Positions 38,101 through 46,518 of a DNA stretch of 64,000 bases are shown here, in pieces; the first letter of the stretch is position 1; each line of letters opens with the position of its first letter. Made by a program: the position numbers and the translations under genes. Location: positions 79,017,955-79,081,954 of the forward strand of contig NW_026262581.1 of assembly GCF_021869535.1 (NCBI RefSeq), written 5' to 3'. Source of the DNA: Mytilus californianus (lineage: Eukaryota; Mollusca; Bivalvia; Mytilida; Mytilidae). Under the pieces are notes generated by a model. That model did not search any database. It saw only the letters and a list, made by a program, of their open reading frames with translations, and was not told where the DNA came from.

Positions 38101-41100
38101 ACATGAGGTGTATATGTATATAATAAAGTGTATATGATACGGCTTTTTCAATATCACACACTGTATCAACCCTCAACCAATATAATCCCTCGAGCAGAGC
38201 TCTTGGGATTATATTGGTGTCTCGGGTTGATACGGATGTGATATTGAAAAAGCCATATGATATTCTATATTTATCATTGATCAATCTGAATTGTATCAGA
38301 TTATTGACCTGATTGACATCCTAGTGCTGTGTACCATTCTTAACCTTGCCAGCATCTTAAAAATAGAAAAAACCCAGGCCATGAACATGATGTATTTGAA
38401 ATTAGGAAAAGTACCATTAATTATTATTTATCCGTTACATCATATATATATTATACTGTATACTAATAAAAGGAGATGTGGAGTACCTCAACTAGACAGC
38501 AATCAAACACCCCAATAAAACCAGAAAAGACATCAAGAGGCCAACAAATAATCTTCAAAAATAAATATCATTATGTGTTCATACCATATCTATACATTAA
38601 CTGTCTCTTAATTTTCCAGAGCTTCACTATTAAGCAACTTTATGTTAATTTGTTTGAACCACTGGACTAAACCAAATAAGTATTTCTCAAATCGTTGAAA
38701 TAACTGATATCTATGATTTTAATACATACCCCATCCTACCATATGCCTTGCTATACTGTGGATCTATTGTTAATGCCTTTTCACAATCTTCTATAGCTTT
38801 TACATGTTTGTTCAATTTACTATATGCTGCTGCCCTGCAAATAGTAAATGGTACTTTTGATCAAATGTACTTCAATTTTACATGTTATAACAAATTTCAA
38901 GTGAAACATAAAGAAGTTTCATTTAAGAAACATTTCTGTAATTTTCAATGGTCTGTTCAAAGGGAGATAATTTCACATTGTTTATGTTCAGGACCATATG
39001 AGTATTTGGACCATACACGTATGGTTTGAGCATATGAGTATATACTTGTTTGGTTATCAACGGGCCAGACCATATGAGTATTTAGACCATATAGGTATTT
39101 TTCGAACAAATTCTAACTTCCTTCATACGAATATATAGCTTGTTCTCCAAACCAAAATTTCTAACTAAAATCCTTTATCTTTGACATCCTAATTGTAATG
39201 TTTTACCTATTACAGAAAAATACTGAATTATGACTATCTAGTTTCAAAGCTTGTGTATAACATTCCAAAGCATCTGAAAATTTCTCTGCCTTCATGAACT
39301 CATTTCCTGAAAATAAATACAACTTTACATTACATCAGAGTAAATTCTACACAAGTATAAATGATCCTACTACATATACGTACTGCAATATTATAACTTG
39401 GATGTAAAACTTAACCAAAGTCAATAAAGCATAAAAACTTAGTAACAGTACCCTACTTTTACCCTGATACTGTCATATTCTTCAAGATATAACTCTATGT
39501 AGGTTTAGACGATCATATTACTTATAATAATCAAGACATTAACCCTGACTTAAATCTAGAAAAAAAGTCAATGACGGTGACCTATAGTTGTTAATTTCTG
39601 TGTAATTTTGGTCTCTTGTGGAGATTTGTCTCATTGGCATACATACCACATCTTCTTATTCTTATATCAATAAAGCTTGAAATGTAGTTCACAGTGACAT
39701 ACATTTACTTTGATGCTGACCTACTCCCACAAATAAATCTCTTCCCAGGTTAAGATGATCCTAATACTTATAGTTATGAAAATATTAACTTTAATGTAAA
39801 ACTTAACAAAAGTCAACAAAGAGTTAGCTATAGGTCACAGTGACCTACTTTAGCCTGGAAGCTGATCTAATCACTGAAACATATTTACACAAGTTTGGAT
39901 GATCCTTTTTCTTCTAGCTACCAAGATATGGAATCGAGCTCAAAATCAAACCAACATCAGCTTGGACATAAACCTTGACCAAAATCATTGAATTATGAAT
40001 ATGAGTACAATGTTCTTTCCTTGCAATACAAAGTTTAAATGTACCTGCATACAAAGTTCTAAGATAAGTGGCCTTATAGGTACTGATATCTGCCTGCAGA
40101 CATAAATTAGCTTGCACAAAGACACAAAGAGTTCTTATATAATTCTTCTTCAACTTTATGTAATGAAAACATGTAAGCAATGTTAAACAAAAATTTTGGA
40201 TTGCAATTTAATACCTTTGTTTTTTAATATTTCTGCCTCTTCTTTTTCTTCTGGTGTTGGTTCATGTATTGACAAAGAATCAAATTCTGCTTCTGGCTGC
40301 AAAAAAAAATCTTTAATGAAATACATTTAATGTGTAAATTCATACCAACATGCTTCCACACTCTATCTATTGTGTCAAGTCATTATCTTATTTCATTACA
40401 AAATTTGAAAATGGAAATGTTAAATTTTTTCATTTTGTATTGACAAGAGGACTTATCACTCATGGGTGCATGACAGATCTGAAAAGTGCACACACATTAC
40501 AACTCATCACTATTGAGTTATTAATGAAATATGGGGTCATTCTGTTGAATGGTTTCTGAGAAAATTTTCAAGTTTAAATGTTACAGGCACATTTAGGACA
40601 AATGATGAACCAAAAGATGCACAATAACCACAGTTTAATTTTTCAAAATTCTTACCTCACTAGATATCTGAGAATTAAAGATGTCCAGTAAATTTTTTGG
40701 CACAGACAGCTTCTTCACTTGTGCTGGATCTTGTGTGCTTACAGCATATGTGGACTCTAAACACTGTATTGCAACTGAAAGAATTAATTAAAAAAAATAT
40801 ACTAAATTATATATATCAGTAAAGTGTGATTTAATTTCATATCAGTTTACATGACAATGTTCTGCATAAATATATGTAAAAAATCTGAAATAATCAATGC
40901 ATTAAAAAAATGGTTTTGAATAGTTTGGAGGAAAAAAAATCTTCAGTTTTATCCATTTCAAAATTGAGAAACATTTAACATCTCTTATAGTAACCTTGCT
41001 TTATGAATCTACTTTGAAGTACAGCTTAAGCTATCAGAGTGAACTGTAGGATGGCATGGTTAAATCTGAACTTGCTTTTAGTAACAATGAGCATTCTTTG

Positions 41101-42470
41101 ATACCATATTTGGTACTGTTTTATTTGTACCTGAGACAGCATTTTGTTGTCTATTATTCAAGGAATGACTGTAATATTTTTTCTGTCTATGAAGAAATAA
41201 CATCAAAAATGTGGTGCACACTGAATAATCCGCGTAGCGGGTTATTTTAAAGTGTGCACCACATTTTTGATGTTATTTCTTCATAGACAGAAAAAATATT
41301 ACAGTCATTTCTTATAATTTAATTCTAAATTCCATTTTAAACCGGAGTAAACCATGAAAAAACGTTGATGACGTCACGGTCACATGACAAAATTATGTCT
41401 ATGAGCAGATAAACAAAACAACGTCAGCCAATCAGAAGACGTGTTACATCAAAAATTAAATTATACAAGGATATAGATAACTGCTTTTTCTGTAATGATT
41501 TATGATGATATTTTATGTACATTTTGCTTGAAAGTTGAGTGCTAAAAAAATTCTATAAATTCAGAGATGTTGCTGGCATTTACAGAGGTCTCAAATGTGC
41601 TTGTCTGTTTAGTGGACAATGATTAATTACTGGTCTGCACAAAATTTTACACAAAAAAAATATTCTCTTTTTTGAATATATATATGGTCCAGAGTTTTTA
41701 TCTGGTTTTGACCTTGAAACTGGTGTCCTTCACCATTTCTTCATTTACTGTTTCAACTGTCCACCTTTCATAAATGCTTTAGGGAAAACAATGAGTGTCT
41801 ATTGACATCTTAATCTCTTTTTTTTGTATTGTTTGGTTCTGGTTGCTGTATAATTGATGTAAACCTCACTTTAAATTAAAAGATACAGTTCAGGGTTGGC
41901 AAAAACCCGGGTTTTATGAGTATTGCCCAGTGGGAAATACTGGGAAAACCCGGGTTTTACTGGGTTTTACCGGGTAATACTGGGCAATACTGGATAATAT
42001 GAAATACTGGCCTGAATTTCAAAGAGGATTCAGTGATTAATCACAAACGCAATACATTAAAATCGAAGAATTCAATTTGTTTTTTTTTAATAAATATAAC
42101 TAATATTAAGAATTAACAATTCTATGTAAGGAAAATTTACTAAGTTTTAGCAAATGTTTATGTACATCACTAATCAATAAGTAATTATTCAGATTATTAT
42201 ACAGATTTGTTTATATAACAATAATCAGCCTTTTGATTTCTATAAGTGTTCTTGGCCTGTCCCCTTAGGGTGTTTATTTAGCAATATGATTGTATAACAA
42301 TTAAAATTTACAATTCACTTAAACACTACTTTGCCAACCCTGAAAGTTAGTCTATGAAAACAAAACTGACCTTCTAATCCTTCTACTCCTTCATCACTAA
42401 GATTTGCAGCCGTTTTCTGATCCTCCAGAAAACGTATTATTGAGAACACCAATTTGTTAACATCTGCCAT
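26150..42470 (-). CDS. SGTB: Small glutamine-rich TPR co-chaperone (SGTA/SGTB orthologue), complete
   Basis: Cytosolic co-chaperone that hands tail-anchored and mislocalised proteins between Hsp70/Hsp90 and the BAG6/GET route. Eleven coding exons join in phase with GT-AG introns: 42371-42470 (ATG), 40656-40774, 40215-40296, 39207-39306, 38730-38834, 37495-37633, 31533-31616, 30725-30762, 28491-28613, 27797-27900, 26150-26184 (TGA at 26150-26152); 1029 nt, 342 residues. An N-terminal dimerisation helix region ([13 protein letters not shown]) is followed by three TPRs at about residues 93-195 and a helix ending [10 protein letters not shown]. Clamp residues for EEVD tails are present: K98, N102, N133, K163, R167. 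The C-terminal third is Gly/Met/Gln-rich with NNP motifs and ends [13 protein letters not shown]...PQQQ. Slightly longer than human SGTA (313). Invertebrates usually have one SGT gene, so the A/B symbol is by synteny only. Confidence 0.95.
26469..26628. mobile_element. Foldback element 1 (long palindrome) in last SGT intron
   Basis: Two arms of about 75-80 bp pair with few mismatches: left AGAATAACTAATCGAAGAAT, right complement AGAATAACTAATCAAAGAAT. They meet at the perfect palindrome core GCGCTTAGCGC (about 26543-26553). TGACGTCA occurs at 26763-26770, about 135 bp away. Confidence 0.85.
28614..30724 (-). other. SGT intron 8, unassigned sequence around one mobile element
   Basis: Intron between exons 8 and 9. 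Apart from the piggyBac-like element at 29667-30466 it holds AT-rich sequence without recognised exons. An (AT)n run lies at about 30700. Confidence 0.5.
29667..30466. mobile_element. piggyBac-like non-autonomous element
   Basis: An 800-bp segment bounded on both sides by TTAA (29667-29670 and 30463-30466). Terminal inverted repeats are CTCATTCGACCCCAA on the left and, complemented, CCCCTTCGCCCCCAA on the right. TTAA target sites and short C-rich ends are the hallmark of the piggyBac superfamily. No transposase frame is present. Confidence 0.7.
31744..34642 (+). mobile_element. Family A element, long copy (2.9 kb) in SGT intron 6
   Basis: Left end GCTTCGCTGGGGCGCAGCTT with ATACGACCGCA at 31765-31775. 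About twelve core units of about 126 bp follow (TTAGATTCAGCATATCAAAG...), then a unique block with two small hairpins (34011-34190). Two units of the 161-bp core come next, then a (GAC)n tract and a right hairpin whose second arm TGCGGTCGTAT (34626-34636) is the exact inverse of the left-end ATACGACCGCA. Nearly identical to 46940-49710. Both core periods are close to multiples of three, so open frames run through them without being genes. Confidence 0.95.
34011..34195. repeat. Pair of small hairpins with the AAGGGAGATAA motif
   Basis: Two adjacent inverted repeats: TTTAAAAGCAGTGTAAGGGA...TCCCTTACACTGTTTTAGA and TTTAAAAGCAGTGTAAGGGA...CTCCCTTACACTGCTTTAAA. They are part of the family-A element and recur at 49058-49245. 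A single arm is seen at about 15310-15335, and a looser match at 38958. Confidence 0.85.
34643..35398 (+). mobile_element. Family D tandem-core element
   Basis: Left end TGTTGACACAGAGATATGTC directly abuts the family-A right end. About four core units of about 165 bp follow (CATGACTGA, CCATGGAAA, TGCATACTAAATATCATTGA, CACAAACTTTAAC). The right end contains AAGGCGAGACAAAAAT (about 35382-35397), whose AGGCGAGAC is the inverse of GTCTCGCCT at the left end of the copy at 56145. Confidence 0.8.
35559..36560 (+). mobile_element. Family A element in SGT intron 6
   Basis: Left end GCTTCGCTGAGCGCAGCCTG, ACAACCGCAGAGGTCGAACC; poly-C tract; four 161-bp core units; GAC-like tract; decayed right hairpin ending CGTTCGTATAAAAA. 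The flanks (CTCCAATCCAT left, TTGATATCCACAAAAACAAA right) together resemble the uninterrupted sequence CAATCCACGAAAATTGATAG at about 23940, suggesting insertion at AAAAT/TGATA. Confidence 0.85.
36561..37494. other. SGT intron 6, degenerate family-D-like fragment and unassigned DNA
   Basis: From about 36690 to 36990 phrases such as CCTCATGGAAATGAGATGTA and GTTTGACATAAGTGGTTCCTG resemble decayed family-D core units. The rest up to exon 6 (37495) has no recognised feature. Confidence 0.45.
37925..38095 (+). repeat. Short tandem repeat with CRE-like palindromes in SGT intron 5
   Basis: Four degenerate units of about 35-55 bp carrying AATCTGTATGACGTC variants. Two contain the full cAMP-response-element palindrome TGACGTCA (38046-38053, 38075-38082); the others read TGACATCA and TGACGTCT. 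It lies immediately before foldback element 4. Confidence 0.7.
38118..38272. mobile_element. Foldback element 4 in SGT intron 5
   Basis: Arms of about 70 bp: left GATACGGCTTTTTCAATATC, complement of right CATATGGCTTTTTCAATATC, then ACCAATATAATCCC. They meet at the GC-rich centre CCTCGAGCAGAGCTCTTGGG. Several mismatches suggest greater age than elements 1-3. Confidence 0.8.
38474..38565 (+). repeat. Fragment of a common mussel interspersed repeat
   Basis: Contains AGATGTGGAGTACC, GACAGCAATCAAACACC and AAGACATCAAGAGGCCAACA, phrases I recognise from a very abundant Mytilus interspersed repeat. The class is not determined here. Confidence 0.4.
38995..39120. repeat. Cluster of ACCATATGAGTATTTGGACC repeats, SGT intron 4
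   Basis: The phrase CCATATGAGTATTTGGACCA and close variants occur about four times in 120 bp, in both direct and partly inverted orientation (CACGTATGGTTTGAGCATAT). Function unknown; it resembles the subterminal motif clusters of foldback elements. Confidence 0.55.
39395..39955 (+). repeat. Degenerate family-I tandem core, SGT intron 3
   Basis: Two or three loosely similar units share AACTTAACAAAAGTCAA, GTCACAGTGACCTACTTT and GATGATCCTAATACTTATAG at spacings near 165 bp. No intact ends were found. Confidence 0.4.
39572..39660 (+). repeat. Conserved mussel repeat segment, forward copy
   Basis: CTATAGTTGTTAATTTCTGT, TTGGTCTCTTGTGGAG, TTGTCTCATTGGCAT and ACCACATCTTCTT match the complement of 63320-63405. 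I recognise the phrase from a widespread Mytilus repeat. No coding content. Confidence 0.7.
41164..41314. mobile_element. Foldback element 2 in SGT intron 1
   Basis: Nearly perfect inverted repeat: the left arm GACTGTAATATTTTTTCTGT through ATGTGGTGCACACT pairs with AGTGTGCACCACAT through ACAGAAAAAATATTACAGTC. The centre is the palindrome CCGCGTAGCGG (about 41230-41240). TGACGTCA lies at 41369-41376. Confidence 0.9.
41895..42005 (+). repeat. CCCGGGTTTTACTGGG mini-repeats, SGT intron 1
   Basis: Overlapping short motifs AACCCGGGTTTTA, TACTGGGCAATACTGG and TTTTACCGGGTAATACTGGG are repeated in about 110 bp. Composition differs sharply from the surrounding AT-rich intron. Confidence 0.7.
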
Positions 42471-42480
42471 TTCACCTTAT
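42471..42480 (-). other. SGT 5' UTR splice acceptor just upstream of the ATG
   Basis: Read on the - strand, a T-rich tract and TTTTTTAG immediately precede ATAAGGTGAAATG. This indicates that a separate 5' UTR exon exists further right; I could not identify it with confidence. Confidence 0.5.
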
Positions 42481-43072
42481 CTAAAAAATTTCAAACAATG
42501 CATTATTATATTCAAATACTGAACAGTCTAATTTTTGTTTATTTCTTTGATAATGAAATATGAATCTGACCATAAATGTAAAAACAATTGAAAGTCCTGG
42601 TAGAAAAAAAAATAGGAGTCACAAAAACCATGTCTAAATATGGGAGTCTGCATGAAATAACATACACATATTTACTATATAACTTTTTTTTTGTAACTTG
42701 CTAATGAATACTGAAAATTCAGAAATTATTGCGTGCATTTATTATTGCGATTTTCAATAATGGACAAAAATTCTAGTTTAATTATTGCAATTTTTGCGAT
42801 TTTGAAAAATCTGCATTTAGGTCTATGTTTCAGTTATCAGAATGTGAGTTCTTATTATTGCGATACTCACACAGTCGAATTATTCGCATTAATAAAAACC
42901 TGATAATAATTCCTGAATTTACAGTACTTTGTTATTATGGTATTCACAATAAAATTTTTGTACTTATTGATGAAAACCTTAGGTTAGATAAAGCGTGTCA
43001 ATCATATGATTGTACAGACTCAGTGGCTGACAACACTTGACATTGTAATAAAATGTCATAATTTGTGTGCTC

Positions 43073-43270
43073 CTAGACTGTCTTGTCCTTGTTTGAATCA
43101 AATACTTTTTCTTCAACATCTTTGATCATGTTGCTTTTTGGTTTTGCATGTATGCCTTCTGCTGCTGGCAAATGTTCAGGGTTGGTTTCATGCCTGGTAA
43201 AACAATATACTGAATATTCAAGTAATCCCAAATAAGCAAATGTGTTTTCTTTTAAGAGTCTCTGCACCAT
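43073..43270 (-). CDS. Small hydrophilic ORF, 65 codons, possible exon or gene
   Basis: I do not recognise this protein. It is an ATG-to-TAG frame with a hydrophobic/aromatic N-terminal third (residues 10-25) and a charged C-terminal half (EGIHAKPKSN, DVEEKVFDSNKDKTV). The composition is more protein-like than other short frames here. A possible - strand acceptor (TTTTACCAG) precedes codon HET, so it could be a terminal exon. It is about 600 bp upstream of the SGT ATG on the same strand. Confidence 0.25.
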   Translation of the reverse strand: MVQRLLKENTFAYLGLLEYSVYCFTRHETNPEHLPAAEGIHAKPKSNMIKDVEEKVFDSNKDKTV

Positions 43271-45899
43271 TTTAAAGCAAACTTGAATTTAATTGTTTTT
43301 TTCCAACTTTTCTAACCACAGAAATTTGGGAAGCCCCATTCATCACTAAATTTCTCTTTTAAACAGATCTACTATCAGAATGTGATTTTTCATTACGTTC
43401 ACCAGTTTCATACTGTGAATGAGCATTTTCAATTTCCAAAACCTCCTCCGCTGGTCAATGACGATCTTATAAACTCACCTCTGTGACATCTAAAAATTGC
43501 TAATTAAGCTCAGTTATAAGAATCTTTTTACGCAAAACATCTTTTAATTACGTAAGATTTATATTTGCTTATACATATACTACAGTTAAAACAAATTGTG
43601 CTTCCTATAGGAGTGGCTTCTTTGTTACACACACGTCTAAATCCAATTTAGAGCATTAAATTAAACCACACCTCTAGTCCTTAGGATTCCTGATAGACAA
43701 AGTATTATGTGCACTTCAGATTTCTTTATGTTTGTTATACATTCCCATAACACGGCAGATATGTAACTTTTACTCTGCTTTGATACTGGCTGAATTTGAA
43801 AATAGTTGCTGTAGATCTCACCATTCTCTAAATTATCTACGTTGTTATTTTCATTCTTAAACTTTAATTATATAACTGTTCAATGCTAAACATTAAAACA
43901 ATCATAGAGGTGAGAGACGTAATAGTAATACCTATACTGAAAATTACTATCAACAGCATCAACAGCTACATTGTATTGAATCTAATGCTTATAAACTGTG
44001 AATTACAATCAATAGCTAATGAAACTAATTCTTATAAAATCCAGTCTATAAATGAAGCCAAACAGCTTGAGACTAATTAATTAATTTTAAAAATTATATT
44101 CATGTTTTTCCACAATTTTATCTTTTTCCATACATTAATGAAACAACTACATTAAGTTTTTACCACAATTTCATCTTTTTCCTTACATTAACGAAACAAC
44201 TTCATTCAGAAACATGTAAAAAAACCATCATACAATTAATATGCTCAAGGAAGCATAAATGGGTTGAATTGGGTTTATACCACTGTGATGCTGAACAAAA
44301 GAAGGAAGACTTTTTATCTCTTTTCGGTTTCTATCAAAAGGAAGAAAACTTTTTTCCTGTTTTAGGTTTTAGTTTTTTTCAGGATTTTTTTTTATAAAAT
44401 ATCATAAAGCAGCTTATGATTTCATGCAAATTTGGATCTGATTTACACCAAAAAGGAGCATCTGATTTCCTGCAAATTTATATGTGATTTACGAAAAGCA
44501 TGATGACGATTAAAACAAACATGCATTATGCAGTAAGGCCTTGATCGTTTCGGCCATGTACTACTTTTGCCATGTAATAAAAGTCGTTTTGGCCTTATTT
44601 TCATATCATATCAAAAAGAGATTTTGTTGTAAATGTTTTATATACTTTCATTTATATACCTTTTATAATTAAAAAATAACCTTTTTTTAACCTTTAGTAA
44701 TGATGTTTTATTCGAATAGTCCTCTTTGTCAGTAGGGAGACTCTGGTAAGTAGTATTTGAAAGAAAAAATTTATTAAAAAAAAAAATTGACCTCGTTTCC
44801 CAAGACCAAGATTTCTATCACTTAGTTCATCCCTGACAGATTTAGATTTAAGACTTTAAAAGCATTCAGGTAAAAGCATGACCTTGTGCAATGCTGAAAT
44901 TTAAGTTTTGACAGTGTGCAAAATCATAAATTTATATGTTAATAACTGGATTGCAATGTGTAATATTCACTGGTGTATTGTATTAGAACAATAAATTAAA
45001 GATTGTTACAGTTTTTTTTAACAGATCAATTTGGGCATTTGTCTTAGCATGCTTAGGGGACGATCATTTGATTTTTTTGGGGGGCAGGACGATTTTGAAA
45101 ATAAATATCCTGTCCATGCTAAAGCTGGAAATAAATAACCTTGCATAAGACAGGATGAAAATAAATATCCTGCAATACAATATACAGGAATCAATCGTGG
45201 AAAAAAATTAACATGCATGCATTAATATCATGAAATATAAAAAAAAATAAGATTGACATGGTTTCATTAGAAAAACTCTGTATTGGCTTTATAAAACCAA
45301 TTTTAGAGTTTGTGGACATTATTTGGGATAAATGTACCCAGGAAGAGTCTGAGCAGGAAGTTCATAAATATAAATCATGATGTCCTGCTCTATGGGAACC
45401 CAGATCTCAATATAGATGAAAATATTGAAATATTTACAATTCTAACATGACGTTCTTCAAACGCTTTGAGTACACACCCGTGGTAAAATATGAATATATT
45501 GTTTGGGCTGTTCAGATCGTACTCCCACTTCAAATGCTTTTTTATGAATGAGCTACCTGACGTCATAGAGCAATGACGTAAGAATATAAGCATTTTAAGG
45601 GAAAATACACGCTTGTGAAACCTAAAAACATCACAACTAGGAAACGTAAACAAACAATGCTAAAACGTGTTAAAAGCCATTTTTTTTATACATATAAGAC
45701 ATATAAATAAAAGTATCATTTAACTTCATCCAAACCTATCTAAATATGTTATTGTAAATAGTTTAGGTATGTCACTAATTCAGTTTGCTCCGTTCTTTTA
45801 CGTCAATTTAATAGTGCGTTTATTTATGAGAACGGCAAATATTTGCATTTACCTAGAGCGCTTTGATCAAAAGAATTGCTGTATTTGTCCTATTAGAAT
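43271..45899. other. Region upstream of SGT; no gene assigned
   Basis: Mostly unassigned AT-rich DNA. It includes small local repeats at 44520-44590 (a GGCCTTGATCGTTTCGGCCA phrase) and 45060-45180 (AAATAAATATCCTGC three times). TGACGTCA occurs at 45558-45565 with TGACGTA a few bases on. The SGT promoter or 5' UTR exon may lie here but cannot be placed. Confidence 0.4.
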
Positions 45900-46060
45900 A
45901 GAAATAATTCATGGGGGTTGAATTTATACTGATTTTACCACAGGTTTGCCCTTTATGCCGATATTTTACCCCTCGCTGTCGCTCGTGGTAAAATATTTAG
46001 CATAAAGGGCCAACACGTGGTAAAATCAGTATAAATTCAAGCCCCCATGAATTATTTCTT
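45900..46060. mobile_element. Foldback element 3
   Basis: Arms of about 70 bp pair closely: left AGAAATAATTCATGGGGGTT, complement of right AGAAATAATTCATGGGGGCT, then GAATTTATACTGATTTTACC. They meet at CCCTCGCTGTCGCTCGTGG. Same layout as elements 1, 2 and 4, with an unrelated arm sequence. Confidence 0.9.
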
Positions 46061-46518
46061 AAATGTACAACAATATATATTGAAAACACAAGAAAATTTC
46101 AATGATGTTAAAGTCAGATGAAACTTCAAATTAAAAAAAAAATTGAATATGTTTTATATACACGTACTTGAATGGCTAAGTTTTACCATGGAACAAGTGT
46201 ACGTGAACTTTCTTGTATAAAAAGAAAATCCTTTATCTTATCAAAGTCTTCATTAATGTACTACTTTTGAATAATTGTCTCCCCGTTCACTAGTTCGTTG
46301 ATATTTTCCAGTATGCAGTGACCTTAAATACAAGACCTGTCATAAGAACTTTGGCCACCGCACAGCACAAGTGCGAGGGAAAAACGTGAAGAAAGAATGT
46401 AAACAAAGGTGGACATGAAGGTAAAAAGTAATAACTGATTCTTAAGAACAAATTAAATACACCAAATCGTATAACATTAATAACAGTCAACTTAAGGGAA
46501 AGTTTAATTAAATAAAAT
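46061..46518. other. Intergenic, nothing recognised
   Basis: AT-rich sequence between foldback element 3 and a family-A element. No gene or repeat signature was recognised; the - strand open frame at 46290-46592 runs into repeat DNA and is not called. Confidence 0.4.
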
